A DNA stretch of 64,000 nt from Sporocytophaga sp. (GTDB lineage: Bacteria; Bacteroidota; Bacteroidia; Cytophagales; Cytophagaceae), in contig JANQAB010000008.1 of NCBI GenBank assembly GCA_024707265.1, forward strand, positions 264,047 to 328,046. Direction: 5' to 3'. The translations under genes and the position numbers were made by a program. A model generated the notes under the pieces. That model was not told where the DNA came from and made no database searches. It worked only from the letters and a program-made list of their open reading frames with translations. Below are positions 1 through 9,484 of the stretch, one piece after another (within the stretch, counting starts at the first letter, position 1; every line of letters begins with the position of its first letter).

Positions 1-887
1 TCTGCTGGTAAAATAGGTACAGAAGAACCACCTGGTACAACAGCTTTAAGCGTATGTCCGGCTCTGATTCCTCCGCAATACTCGTCAGAATTTAAGAATT
101 CGTCAACTGGCAAACCCAATTCGATTTCATAAACTCCCGGTTTATTCATATGTCCGCAAGCAGAGATCAGTTTGGTTCCTGTAGATCTGCCCACGCCGAT
201 TTTAGCATATTCATCACCACCCATGTTAATGATAGGAACTACTGTTGCCAGTGTTTCCACGTTGTTTACCACTGTAGGGCAGTTGTAAAGTCCTGATATA
301 GCAGGGAATGGAGGCTTCATTCTTGGATTTCCTCTTTTTCCTTCGAGTGATTCTATCAAAGCGGTTTCTTCACCGCAGATATAAGCACCACCACCTGGCT
401 GTACATAAATTTCAAGATCGTATCCTGAGCCAAGAATATTTTTTCCAAGGAAGCCATTGTGTTTTGCTTCTGCAATAGCATTCTCAAGAATATCTACTAT
501 CCATCTGTATTCACCACGGATGTATATGTAGGTTGAGTTTGAACCTAAAGAATAGCTTGAAACAATCAAACCTTCAATAAGAATGTGAGGGATATATTCC
601 ATTAAAAATCTATCCTTGAATGTACCTGGCTCACTCTCGTCAGCATTACATACCAGATATCTTGGTTTATCGGATTTTCTGTCCAGGAAACTCCATTTCA
701 TACCGGTAGGGAAACCGGCACCACCACGTCCTCTTAGTCCTGATTTCTTCACTTCTTCCATCACGTCGTCAGGAGACATGGTTTTCAGAGCTTTTTCAAC
801 TGAACGGTATCCGCCATTTGCTCTGTAAACGTCAAAGGATTTAATCCCCGGAACGTTTATATTTTCTAATAATAATTTCCTGGCCAT
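1..887 (-). CDS. nuoF: NADH-quinone oxidoreductase subunit F (partial, C-terminus off window)
   Basis: NuoF is the peripheral-arm subunit of complex I that binds NADH and FMN and passes electrons to a [4Fe-4S] cluster. About 295 N-terminal residues are visible and the frame stays open to the left edge. The glycine-rich FMN/NADH loop GRGGAGFPTG lies near residue 53, followed by ESEPGTFKDR and the GGGAYICGEETAL block, all typical of NuoF. The C-terminal cysteine ligands lie outside the window. The ATG at 887 shares one base with the nuoE stop codon (TAATG on the minus strand), which supports this start and suggests translational coupling. It is the last gene visible in the nuoABCDEF run. Confidence 0.97.
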   Translation of the reverse strand, partial: MARKLLLENINVPGIKSFDVYRANGGYRSVEKALKTMSPDDVMEEVKKSGLRGRGGAGFPTGMKWSFLDRKSDKPRYLVCNADESEPGTFKDRFLMEYIPHILIEGLIVSSYSLGSNSTYIYIRGEYRWIVDILENAIAEAKHNGFLGKNILGSGYDLEIYVQPGGGAYICGEETALIESLEGKRGNPRMKPPFPAISGLYNCPTVVNNVETLATVVPIINMGGDEYAKIGVGRSTGTKLISACGHMNKPGVYEIELGLPVDEFLNSDEYCGGIRAGHTLKAVVPGGSSVPILPA

Positions 888-1438
888 TAGATCTCGTATT
901 TATTATCAGGATTAAAATCTTCTTGTCCTAGTCTTGTAATAATTTTGTCCATCTTTTCTTCGGTAAGATGTTCATAGTAGAACTTACCGATCTGAGCCAT
1001 TGGAGCATAACCGCAGGCGCCGAGGCATTCAACAGCTTTCAGGGAAAACTTATTGTCAGGAGTTGTTTCTCCGACTTTTATTCCAAGTTTCTTTTCTGTA
1101 TAGTCAATAATCTGATCTGCTCTGTTATGCATACAAGGACCTGTTCTGCAAAACTCTATCAGGCATTTACCAACAGGTTTCAAGTTAAACATTGTATAGA
1201 ATGTTGCCACCTCGTAAACCTCAATTGGTTTAATGTTCAACAGAGAGGCTACATAATCCATTACAGGAACTGAAAGCCATCCGTCAAACTCTCTTTGTGC
1301 AAGATGGAGAATAGGAAGTAATGCAGATTTTTGCCTGCCTTCAGGGTATCTGGAAATGATCTCCTGAACCTTTTTCAGCTTTTCTTCTGAAAATTTGATT
1401 TCTGATTGTACTGTTCCCATTGTATTTGCTGTAGGCAC
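887..1438 (-). CDS. nuoE: NADH-quinone oxidoreductase subunit E
   Basis: NuoE is the thioredoxin-like [2Fe-2S] subunit of complex I and works beside NuoF in the NADH-oxidising module. The 183-residue protein has the four expected cluster ligands in two pairs: C97 and C102 (CRTGPC), then C138 and C142 (CLGAC). The helical N-terminal part (about residues 15-85) matches the family. Met7 is an alternative start. An 80-base gap separates it from nuoD, the only sizeable gap in the operon, and that gap holds a possible internal promoter. The stop codon overlaps the nuoF start by one base. Confidence 0.96.
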   Translation of the reverse strand: MPTANTMGTVQSEIKFSEEKLKKVQEIISRYPEGRQKSALLPILHLAQREFDGWLSVPVMDYVASLLNIKPIEVYEVATFYTMFNLKPVGKCLIEFCRTGPCMHNRADQIIDYTEKKLGIKVGETTPDNKFSLKAVECLGACGYAPMAQIGKFYYEHLTEEKMDKIITRLGQEDFNPDNKYEI

Positions 1439-1495
1439 TTAGTTTTTGACGAAGGAAAACCGCACAAAAACTTTTTACTCAGTTTATATTAAACT

Positions 1496-1503
1496 CAAAT
1501 TTA
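1496..1503 (-). promoter_or_regulatory. Possible internal -7 element upstream of nuoE
   Basis: On the minus strand the sequence reads TAAATTTG, an exact match to the Bacteroidota -7 consensus TAnnTTTG. It sits about 58 bases upstream of the nuoE start, inside the only gap of the nuo operon. I see no clear TTG at -33, so this is only a candidate for separate nuoEF transcription. Confidence 0.4.
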
Positions 1504-1518
1504 TAAAATCTTATGAAA

Positions 1519-2727
1519 TCAGGCATCCATTTCACCTGCAATCAGGTTAAGGCTACTCATGGTCATGACAGCATCAGAGATTGTGGCTCCTTTGATCATT
1601 TCACCATAAGCCTGATAGTAAACGAAACCAGGTCTTCTAAAGTGTAGTCTGTAAGGCATTCTGCCTCCATCACTTATCAGATAAAATCCTAGTTCTCCGT
1701 TAGCACCTTCAATGCTATGGTAAATTTCACCTTTAGGTACTTCAATTTCTCCCATCACTATTTTGAAGTGATAGATCAATGCTTCCATGTTGGAATATAC
1801 TTCCTCTTTTGGAGGTAGATAGATATCCGGAACTTCTGCATGGTAAGGCCCTGAAGGTAGTTTTTCCAATGCCTGACGAATGATGCTAAGGCTTTGCCAC
1901 ACTTCTTCATTTCTTACCATAAAACGGTCGTAAGTATCACCGTTTGTTCCTATTGGTATTTCAAAGTCAAAATCCTGATATGAAGAGTAAGGATTCATAA
2001 CTCTGACATCGTAGTCAACGCCTGCAGCTCTTAAATTAGGACCTGTGAACCCGTAATTTAATGCTCTCTCGGCAGAAATAGCTCCCACACCTATAGTTCT
2101 GTCCATGAAAATTCTGTTACGGTTAAACAGATTATCCATTTCTTTCCACACAATTGGGAATTCTTCAAGTAGTGTTTTTATTTTAGCAAAGGCAGCAGGG
2201 GTGAAATCTCTTTCCAAACCTCCGATGCGGCCAATGTTTGTTGTAAGTCTTGCTCCGCAGATCTCTTCAAATATCTCATAAATTTTCTCCCTTTGCTGCA
2301 TAACATAAAGGAAGCCTGAATAAGCGCCGGAGTCAACCCCAAGAATACTGTTGCAGATAAGATGATCCGCTATCCTTGAAAGCTCCATGATGATTACTCT
2401 GAGGTATTCAACTCTTTTAGGAACTTCAACACCAATTAATTTCTCAACAGTCATATGCCAGCCCATATTGTTAATAGGAGCAGAGCAATAGTTAAGACGA
2501 TCGGTGAGGGGAGTAATCTGATAGAAAGGTCTTCTTTCAGCCAGTTTTTCAAAAGCACGGTGGATGTAACCAATTGTAGATTCAGAATCAACAATTTTTT
2601 CTCCATCCATCTTTAGAATATTCTGGAATACACCGTGTGTCGCCGGGTGAGTTGGCCCGAGATTCAGTGTAGTCAGTTCACTCTGGTCTGTAACTTGTGT
2701 ATTAGTGTTGTTAGGTTGTGTAAGCAT
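1519..2727 (-). CDS. nuoD: NADH-quinone oxidoreductase subunit D
   Basis: NuoD is the 49-kDa subunit of complex I and forms the quinone pocket together with NuoB. The 402-residue length is normal. The N-terminal LGPTHPATHG motif near residue 26, the IGYIHRAFEK segment and the C-terminal block ending at SLNLIAGEMDA identify it clearly. It is a stand-alone nuoD rather than a nuoCD fusion. It starts 5 bases after the nuoC stop codon, consistent with co-transcription. An 80-base gap follows before nuoE. Confidence 0.97.
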   Translation of the reverse strand: MLTQPNNTNTQVTDQSELTTLNLGPTHPATHGVFQNILKMDGEKIVDSESTIGYIHRAFEKLAERRPFYQITPLTDRLNYCSAPINNMGWHMTVEKLIGVEVPKRVEYLRVIIMELSRIADHLICNSILGVDSGAYSGFLYVMQQREKIYEIFEEICGARLTTNIGRIGGLERDFTPAAFAKIKTLLEEFPIVWKEMDNLFNRNRIFMDRTIGVGAISAERALNYGFTGPNLRAAGVDYDVRVMNPYSSYQDFDFEIPIGTNGDTYDRFMVRNEEVWQSLSIIRQALEKLPSGPYHAEVPDIYLPPKEEVYSNMEALIYHFKIVMGEIEVPKGEIYHSIEGANGELGFYLISDGGRMPYRLHFRRPGFVYYQAYGEMIKGATISDAVMTMSSLNLIAGEMDA

Positions 2728-2732
2728 AACTG

Positions 2733-3236
2733 TTATCTGCCAAACAAGGAATCGTCTTTATCCGTTCTCGTTGAATCTTCTAATGCGTATTCTTTTCTTA
2801 AAGGAAAATAGCCCAGATCATCAACATTTAAAATTCTTTTCAGATTTGGATGTCCTTTAAACTGGATACCAAAAAAGTCATAGGTTTCTCTTTCCATCCA
2901 GTTTGCACCTGAGAAAACCGGAGTTGCAGAATCGATTACAGGATCATTTTTCGGAAAAAATGCCTTTAATCTGATTCTTTTATTTTTAGGTAAGTTATGC
3001 AAATGATAAACAGCCCCTAGAACTTCTTCCGGCGCTGTAAAGTGAACTCCTGTGATATCTGTGAGAAACTGGAACTCAAGTTCCTGATCATTATAGACAA
3101 ATCTGAGAATATCAAGTAGAGATTCTCTCTTAATTGTGAAGGTAAGTAAATTGTATGGTTCTTCTACCTTGAGGATGGCGTCGCCGAACTTTTCAGTAAG
3201 TTTTTCCTGTATCCTCTGATGGGTTAGTTCTTCCAT
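2733..3236 (-). CDS. nuoC: NADH-quinone oxidoreductase subunit C
   Basis: NuoC is the 30-kDa peripheral subunit of complex I. The protein has 167 residues. The C-terminal signature ERETYDFFGIQFKGHPNLKR followed by FPLRK is the classic family motif. Its ATG shares one base with the nuoB stop codon (TAATG), the same coupling arrangement as nuoE/nuoF. nuoD follows after 5 bases. Confidence 0.96.
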   Translation of the reverse strand: MEELTHQRIQEKLTEKFGDAILKVEEPYNLLTFTIKRESLLDILRFVYNDQELEFQFLTDITGVHFTAPEEVLGAVYHLHNLPKNKRIRLKAFFPKNDPVIDSATPVFSGANWMERETYDFFGIQFKGHPNLKRILNVDDLGYFPLRKEYALEDSTRTDKDDSLFGR

Positions 3237-3773
3237 TATTCTATTCCGTAAGAAGCTAGTAATTGTTTGTATTCAGGAGTATTTCTTCTGTTAAGTGGTT
3301 CATTTTCCACCAGCTCCTGTATTTTCATAAGTCCGTCAAGTATCTGTTCAGGTCTTGGAGGGCATCCTGGAACATAAACGTCTACCGGAATGATCTTATC
3401 TATTCCTTGAAGTACACTGTAAGTATCAAATATTCCACCGCTTGAAGCACATGCTCCGACAGCCATTACCCACTTTGGTTCAGCCATTTGTTCATATACC
3501 TGACGTACGATTGGTCCCATCTTTTTTAGCGATTGTCCCCATCACCATCAGAAGGTCTGCCTGTCTTGGAGAAAAGCTAGGTCTTTCAGCACCGAATCTT
3601 GCGATATCGTAATGAGAGCCCATGGTAGCCATAAATTCAATACCGCAACAAGAAGTTGCAAATGGTAAAGGCCATACAGAATGCTTTCTCGCAAGGCCAA
3701 CAGCTTTGTCTAAGCTTGTAGCAAAGAAGCCTGGTCCGTCAAAACCGGCAGGTGGATGAACTATATTTGCCAT
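3236..3773 (-). CDS. nuoB: NADH-quinone oxidoreductase subunit B, interrupted by a +1 frameshift
   Basis: NuoB carries the terminal N2 [4Fe-4S] cluster that reduces quinone. The gene is split between two frames that meet at a six-base homopolymer (plus-strand T6 at 3522-3527). Removing one base restores a single 178-residue protein of normal length that reads IAKKMGPIV across the join. In that restored protein the cluster ligands are all present: adjacent C42-C43, then C108 and C137. The upstream frame alone ends soon after the join, and the downstream frame begins at an internal ATG. A functional complex I needs this subunit, so an extra base from sequencing or assembly is most likely. A real mutation or slippage rescue cannot be excluded from sequence alone. 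Confidence 0.93.
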
Positions 3774-3801
3774 AATTTAGAATGATTCTAATGTTGATAA
3801 T

Positions 3802-4182
3802 TTAATCCCATTCAAGGGCACCTTTCTTTATTATATAGACAAAGCCTATAATAAATGCACCCATGAAAAGTAACATTTTAAGAAAATCGTCGATTCCTTT
3901 TTGGGCAAATTCTTTGAAATTTACAGCCCAAGGGTAGAAGAAGATCACTTCAACATCAAACAGGACGAAGAGTGTAGCAACCAGGAAATACTTGATGGAG
4001 AATTGCATTCTGGCGTTGCCGACAGAGTCAATTCCACTTTCAAATGTTTCGGTTTTATGTTTGGTAGTTATTTTGGGACCAAGAATGTAGCTGGCTAGAA
4101 GACTGACGCTGACGAATCCAGCGGCGACCAGAAATTGAATTGCAATTGGGAAATAAGGACTGGATAATATTTCTTCCTTCAT
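3802..4182 (-). CDS. nuoA: NADH-quinone oxidoreductase subunit A
   Basis: NuoA is a small membrane subunit of complex I that helps join the membrane and peripheral arms. It has 126 residues and three hydrophobic segments (about 12-33, 64-85 and 97-118). Typical motifs are TFESGIDSVGNARMQFSIKY in the loop and LFVLFDVEVIFFYPWA in the second segment. It is the first gene of the operon, and nuoB begins 28 bases downstream. The promoter should lie in the AT-rich stretch above 4182, but I see no clear -7 element there. Confidence 0.95.
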   Translation of the reverse strand: MKEEILSSPYFPIAIQFLVAAGFVSVSLLASYILGPKITTKHKTETFESGIDSVGNARMQFSIKYFLVATLFVLFDVEVIFFYPWAVNFKEFAQKGIDDFLKMLLFMGAFIIGFVYIIKKGALEWD

Positions 4183-4543
4183 ACTTCTTTTTTAATTGGT
4201 TTTAATCTCATTTTGTCGAATGAAATTGTAATTCTTAAAGGACAGATTGTAACTAGTAACGAGATTTTGTTGATGTTTATGAAAAAAACAAGATCTACAA
4301 TAGTTTTATTCTTCATAAGATACAGCGTAAAATTATACAATTTCTTTCACAAAAAAACATTTTGCACAAATTTTTGGCACACCTCCTATTACAGGAAAAA
4401 ATCCTAAATAGTTTCAGAGAATAAATAATTCACGAATTTATTCTGGGATAATTTATATATACATATTTTTGTATTCCGACTTCCTTAAATCAGGTGAGTT
4501 GTCCAGAGAATGTATATGTACTAAATATCATTCTCTATCATTT
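4183..4543. other. AT-rich divergent intergenic region
   Basis: This 361-base stretch separates the nuo operon (minus) from the CBS-domain gene (plus). It should contain both promoters. A TATTTTTG element facing the CBS gene is visible at 4464. No RNA gene, repeat or convincing coding sequence is visible. A short open frame at 4213-4407 has a Phe/Lys-rich composition typical of translated AT-rich spacer. Confidence 0.6.
4464..4471 (+). promoter_or_regulatory. Candidate -7 element for the CBS-domain gene
   Basis: TATTTTTG matches the Bacteroidota -7 consensus TAnnTTTG and lies 73 bases upstream of the preferred ATG at 4544. No convincing -33 TTTG is visible, so support is moderate. Confidence 0.4.
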
Positions 4544-5860
4544 ATGCTATTAGATGTTTTCTATACCTTATTACTTGTTTTTTTAAACGGTTTTTTCGTT
4601 GCCGCTGAATTTGCAATTGTTAAAGTCCGGTCTTCTCAATTGGAAGTGAAGGCTGCCGGAGGAAATAAAACAGCGGACCTCTCCTTGAATATTCTCAAAA
4701 ACCTGGATGGTTACCTGTCTGCCACTCAGCTTGGAATTACTCTTGCAAGTCTTGGTCTCGGTTGGATTGGCGAGAGCGTTGTTACGAGAATTATCCTGAA
4801 TATAATTGAGTTTCTGGGATATGAAATTAACGCTGATCTTTTACATAAAATTGCTTTAGTACTTTCTTTTGGAATTATTACTGTTTTACACATTGTTTTC
4901 GGTGAACTTGCCCCTAAGTCCATCGCAATACAAAAACCGGAAGAAACCACATTATCATTATCTTATCCTTTAAGGTTTTTTTATATTGTATTTAAACCTC
5001 TGATCTGGGTTTTAAACGGGTTTGCATCAGTTATATTAAGAATGTTAGGCTTTAACATGTCTGATATTCATGAAATTCATTCTGCTGAAGAACTTCAATT
5101 GATTTTGGACCAAGGGAAAGTTTCAGGTGCAATACAGCCAAGCGCTCATGAGCTGATTAAAAATGTGTTCAGCTTTAACCTTATTACTGCAAGGCAAATA
5201 ATGGTGCCCAGGACTAGTATCAATGCTATAGACGAGGACACTTCTCCTGAAGAGATTTTGGATAAGGTCATTAATGAAGGCTATTCAAGAATGCCTGTTT
5301 ATCGGGAAACTATTGATAATATCATTGGTCTTGTATATACTAAAGACCTGCTCAAAATGATCAACAAAAAGGAAGATATTAACCTTCAGAAGGTAATAAA
5401 TCCTCCCTATTTTATACCTCAGACCAAAAAAATCAGTGAGCTTCTAAAGGAATTGCAGGAGAAGCACCTTCACATGGCCATAGTTACCGATGAGTTTGGT
5501 GGTGTTGCCGGTATTGTGACCATTGAGGATATTCTTGAAGAACTTGTAGGAGAAATTCAGGATGAGCATGACGAGGAAGCTCCTTTTGTGGAAAAGACCA
5601 ATGAAGAAGAATTTGTAGTTAATGCTCTTTCTACTATAGAAGATGTTAATGAGTATTTGCCTATTCCTTTGCCTAAAAGCGGAGATTACGATACTGTTGC
5701 AGGCCTTGTAAATAAGGTCTTCGGAAGAATTCCGGATCTTAGCGAAAAGATTAAATTTGAAAGATACGAAATTTCAATTTTGAAAAAATCCAAACAGAGT
5801 GTATTGGTAGTAAAAATGAACCTGCTTGAGGAGGCACCTGAAGATAATGAGGAAAAATAA
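4544..5860 (+). CDS. HlyC/CorC-family transporter-associated protein (DUF21, CBS pair, CorC_HlyC)
   Basis: Members of this family are inner-membrane proteins linked to divalent-cation (Mg/Co) efflux, and some are annotated as hemolysins. The 438-residue protein has an N-terminal DUF21 region with hydrophobic segments (about 1-190). Two CBS domains follow (about 219-275 and 286-340, with IMVPRTSI, GYSRMPVY and TDEFGGVAGIVTIEDILEE). An acidic linker leads to the C-terminal CorC_HlyC domain (about 350-430), which includes SGDYDTVAGL. I chose ATG 4544 because the hydrophobic DUF21 segment starts directly there; a TTG at 4469 could extend the protein by 25 residues. The next gene probably starts inside its last codons (ATG at 5847), suggesting coupling. 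The transported ion cannot be told from sequence. Confidence 0.88.
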   Translation: MLLDVFYTLLLVFLNGFFVAAEFAIVKVRSSQLEVKAAGGNKTADLSLNILKNLDGYLSATQLGITLASLGLGWIGESVVTRIILNIIEFLGYEINADLLHKIALVLSFGIITVLHIVFGELAPKSIAIQKPEETTLSLSYPLRFFYIVFKPLIWVLNGFASVILRMLGFNMSDIHEIHSAEELQLILDQGKVSGAIQPSAHELIKNVFSFNLITARQIMVPRTSINAIDEDTSPEEILDKVINEGYSRMPVYRETIDNIIGLVYTKDLLKMINKKEDINLQKVINPPYFIPQTKKISELLKELQEKHLHMAIVTDEFGGVAGIVTIEDILEELVGEIQDEHDEEAPFVEKTNEEEFVVNALSTIEDVNEYLPIPLPKSGDYDTVAGLVNKVFGRIPDLSEKIKFERYEISILKKSKQSVLVVKMNLLEEAPEDNEEK

Positions 5861-8710
5861 CGCATTCCGGAGAATCGTTATATTTTTATTTTTTTCTTTA
5901 CCATAATTTCGAATGCTGTCTATGCTCAATATGTAGAAACCGGGCAGGACCCTTCACGGCTCAGGTGGAAACAAATAGTAACAAAGAATTTTCAGATTAT
6001 CTATCCCTCAGAAATTGAAGAAGAGGCTTTAAGAACTTCCCGTTCTTTGGAGAAGGTCTATTTATATGTTTCTTACAGTCTCAATCATGAACCTAAAAAA
6101 ATATCTGTTATTCTTCATCCACAGTCAAGCGTATCTAATGCATTTGTAGTCTGGGCTCCAAAGAGGGTAGAGTTTTATACTATTCCTGATCAGGATATCT
6201 ATCCGCAAAACTGGATAGATCAGTTGGCAATACATGAATTCCGGCATGTTGTGCAGCTTGATAAACTGAATCAGGGCCTCACAAAGATTTTATATTTCCT
6301 GCTTGGGCAGCAGGCAATAGGTGCAGTTACCGGGCTTTATCTGCCTCTCTGGTTTCTGGAAGGGGATGCTGTGGTTACGGAAACTACATTGTCTCATACA
6401 GGAAGGGGCAGGTTGCCTGAATTTACCATGCCTTTGAGAGCACAAGTACTGCAAAGAAAAATTTACAGCTATGAGAAGGCATATTTCGGTTCATTCCGTG
6501 ATTTTGTTCCTAACTACTATTATCTGGGATACCAACTTGTAGGATATACCAGAAACAGATATTCTTCGGAAGTATGGAGCAAATCAATGGACAATGCAGC
6601 AAGAAGACCTTATAACCCTATGCCATTCAATCAGGGAATTAAAAGATCTACAGGATTATCTAAGTGGAAGCTTTATGATTCCTGCATGTATTTTTTGCAT
6701 AATCAATGGAGGCTTCAGCGAGATTCAACCATATTTTCAGATTTGGTGGATACGATACATTTTAATGCCTCCAAAACTTTTACAAGCTACCGTTTTCCTC
6801 AATACCTATCTGATGAAAAGGTTATAGCTCTAAAGTCTGGTCTTGGAGATATTCAGCAATATGTGTTGACAGGGCCTGGGAATAAAGAGAAAACCATATT
6901 TGTGCCAGGTTATTTTAATCCTCAGATGCTTTCTGCATCTCATAATAAAATCGTTTGGGCTGAATATGGTTTTGACAAAAGATGGAGTAATAGAATTTAT
7001 TCCAATCTCATTGTTTTTAATGCTGATAAAAGAAGAAATCAAAGGCAGAAACTTACCCGGAATAAACATCTCTTTGCACCTGCCTTCTCGAAGGATGGGA
7101 GCATGATTGCTGCTGTTGAATCAAAAGAAAACGGAAAGTATTGTATCTCTCTCTTTGAAACTCAGTCGGGCAAACTTTTAAAAGAAATATATCATCCTGA
7201 AAACGATTATCCGATAATGCCTTCATGGAACAATGATGGGAGTAGGCTCTATGTAATTATGCTGGATGACGATGGCAAAAGGATTGATGAAATATCAATC
7301 AGTAATTCTGAAATCAAAACAGTTTTCAGATCAGGATATAAAGATATCTCGCAACCTGTGGTATCATCAGATCATATTTTTTTCAGGAGTGTTTATTCCG
7401 GAATAGACAATATTTATGCCTTTCGTTTTAAAGATTCATCGGTATATCAGGTTACATCAGTACATTATGGAGCATTTGATCCTTGTTTAAATAGAAGTCA
7501 GGATACCCTACTGTTTTCGAGCTATACAGCAAATGGATATCAGATATCTGGTATTCCTCTTGATACTGCAAATTGGATAAGTATGAGCGATATTAAAGAT
7601 CAATCAGTAAAGCTTTATCCGGAATTGGTTAAGCAGGAATTAGGTATTCCTCTACCTGTTTTAAATACAGATACAGCTGCAGAAAGATCAATTATTAAAA
7701 GATATAGAAAAGGCACACACTTGTTCTATCTGCACAGCTGGGCGCCTCTTTACATCAATACCAATACCTATGAAGTAAATTCAGGTGTAACATTGTTTTC
7801 CCAGAATAAATTGAGCACAGCTATTAGCAAATTAGCATATCTATACAATTATAGTGACAGGACAGGCACTACAGAAGGCTCATTTACTTATAAAGGTTGG
7901 TTTCCTGTTTTGTCCTTAGCAGCTTCACGAGGGCGGAGGCTAGGGCTCGATACTACCGGTAATGATGCTATATTTAAATTTCAGGAAGACAAACTTACTT
8001 TGTCTGTTTCTGTACCATTGAATTTGACAAGAGGTAAATATGGTCAGGGAATCACTTCTTCAATATATAATCATACTTCCAACTATACCGGAAATAATGA
8101 AACACCTGCATATTTTAGGACAGGGGTTAGAAATATTTTTGAATATGACCTTAGAGGATTTAGATATCTGAAAATGGCCCCCAGGGACCTATTTCCCCGA
8201 TGGGGGCAAATATTCAGATTAAACTTTCGGCAATCTCCATTTGGTAAATTTGACTATGGCAATTCTTTTGTAGGCCAGGCAGCTCTGTTATTTCCGGGCA
8301 TATTAAAACATCACAGTTTCAGAATTGACTTTGGAAGTCAAATAAATGAAAATGGCAGATATATATTTTCAAACTACCTTTTATATCCTCGAGGTCATTT
8401 TAGTCAGGTGAACCAAAAGTTTTCACGAATTATTACAGAATATCGGTTTCCTCTTTGTTATCCCGATTGGAAGGTAGGACCAATTCTTTATTTAAAAAGA
8501 ATAAAGGGGCTATTATTTTATGACTATGGGGAAGGGAGAAATAAAGGAAATTTAAGATACTATAAATCTACCGGAGTTGAACTAACCGGAGATATGCATT
8601 TATTTAATTTTGTTGCACCAATCGAATTAGGAGCCAGAGGAATTTACTTCCCGCATGATCAGAATTTTAGTGTCGAATTTTTATTCAATATAAATTTTTC
8701 AGCTCTTTAA
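5847..8710 (+). CDS. Secreted/outer-membrane HEXXH metalloprotease-like protein with beta-propeller and barrel regions; frameshift near start
   Basis: An uninterrupted frame runs from about 5861 to 8710 but lacks an early ATG. An ATG at 5847 overlaps the previous gene and encodes a Lys/Arg-rich start plus hydrophobic stretch that leads into this frame if the T5/T7 runs at 5883-5895 are two bases too long (or one too short). This gives about 953 residues with a signal peptide ending near VYAQ. Next comes a gluzincin-like zinc site, HEFRH at 6233-6247, with a downstream Glu in FLEGDAVV (about 6350-6380). A central region (about 6800-7560) has WD40/TolB-like blades such as FAPAFSKDGSMIAAV. The C-terminal third is rich in alternating aromatic strands and ends in a Phe-rich strand, like an outer-membrane barrel. 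Substrate is unknown. The architecture is clear, but the exact family name is not. Confidence 0.75.
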
Positions 8711-8862
8711 TTTAAGTTATTGATTTTTAAGTTTTTTTTGATTTATGGGATCCAATTATTAAACTTTTTATCGATTTTTTACTGTTTTTGTGTGACTTTT
8801 TTAATAAAAAATAGTAATTATACAAACAATTAATTCTTTCAATTAAAATCGTTTTTTGCCAC

Positions 8863-9357
8863 ATGCACAAATTTTCTGTTAGATTGATCGTATTGGTAGT
8901 TCTACCTTTTCTTTTTTCATTCAGAAATTCAGAAGTAATAACTGGGGAAAAATTAACCGCAGCAGATACTTCGGCATTATTTGTTTGTACTGTTGATGAT
9001 AAACCAATGGTAATTAAGAATATTAATGCTTATATGAGAACAGTGACAGGTGGTTACCGTCAATTATCATTGAGCAATGATAGATTCAGTAAATTTTTTC
9101 TTATAAAGCCAGAAGTAGCTGAAATAAAACTAGGAGCAAACACATTAAGACAAGTTGTCATTCATTATACCGATCCTGCAAACTTAAATCTGTACAAACC
9201 TCTTTCAGGTGTATTAAAAATTAAAGTACTCGATGAGAATAAAAAAGTACTTTCCGGTGAATTTGAAATGGAATTGACTTGTAAAAATAATCCTTCCAAA
9301 AAGATTAAGATCAAAAACGGTAAATTGATCAATATCCCTATAGTTTACCTGCAATAG
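8863..9357 (+). CDS. Hypothetical exported protein
   Basis: I do not recognise this 164-residue protein. The first 20 residues form a basic start and hydrophobic core typical of a signal peptide. The mature part is rich in beta-forming residues and has two cysteines (about residues 43 and 145), with a repeated Lys-Ile pattern near the end (KKIKIKNGKL). It stands alone, with about 150 bases of AT-rich spacer before it and 127 after it. A small extracytoplasmic beta-sandwich is plausible, but no function can be assigned. Confidence 0.7.
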   Translation: MHKFSVRLIVLVVLPFLFSFRNSEVITGEKLTAADTSALFVCTVDDKPMVIKNINAYMRTVTGGYRQLSLSNDRFSKFFLIKPEVAEIKLGANTLRQVVIHYTDPANLNLYKPLSGVLKIKVLDENKKVLSGEFEMELTCKNNPSKKIKIKNGKLINIPIVYLQ

Positions 9358-9484
9358 AAGATCGAGGCAAATAGTAGCCAGCTTTATTTATTATTTTCTT
9401 GCAATTTATCATCTGTCCTCCTTGTATAATCGTTACAGGAGTATTAAAATCTTTTTTTATATTTAAAGAAAAATGTTTTGAGGG

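Noticed and set aside
968..1273. A 101-codon plus-strand open frame.
   Set aside because: It lies wholly antisense to nuoE, which has clear cluster-binding cysteines.
3518..3530. A six-base run followed by G in nuoB resembles the -1 slippery heptamer A AAA AAG.
   Set aside because: The downstream nuoB frame is reached by skipping a base (+1 direction), not by a -1 slip, so a classic -1 programmed frameshift does not fit.
4213..4407. A short plus-strand open frame upstream of the CBS gene.
   Set aside because: Phe/Lys/Ile-rich composition and no motif; it lies in the divergent promoter region and looks like translated AT-rich spacer.
9437..9445. A TATAAT hexamer upstream of the GH63-like gene.
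   Set aside because: The nearest TTGCAA is about 20 bases away, too far for a sigma-70 -35 box, and this lineage uses TAnnTTTG promoters.
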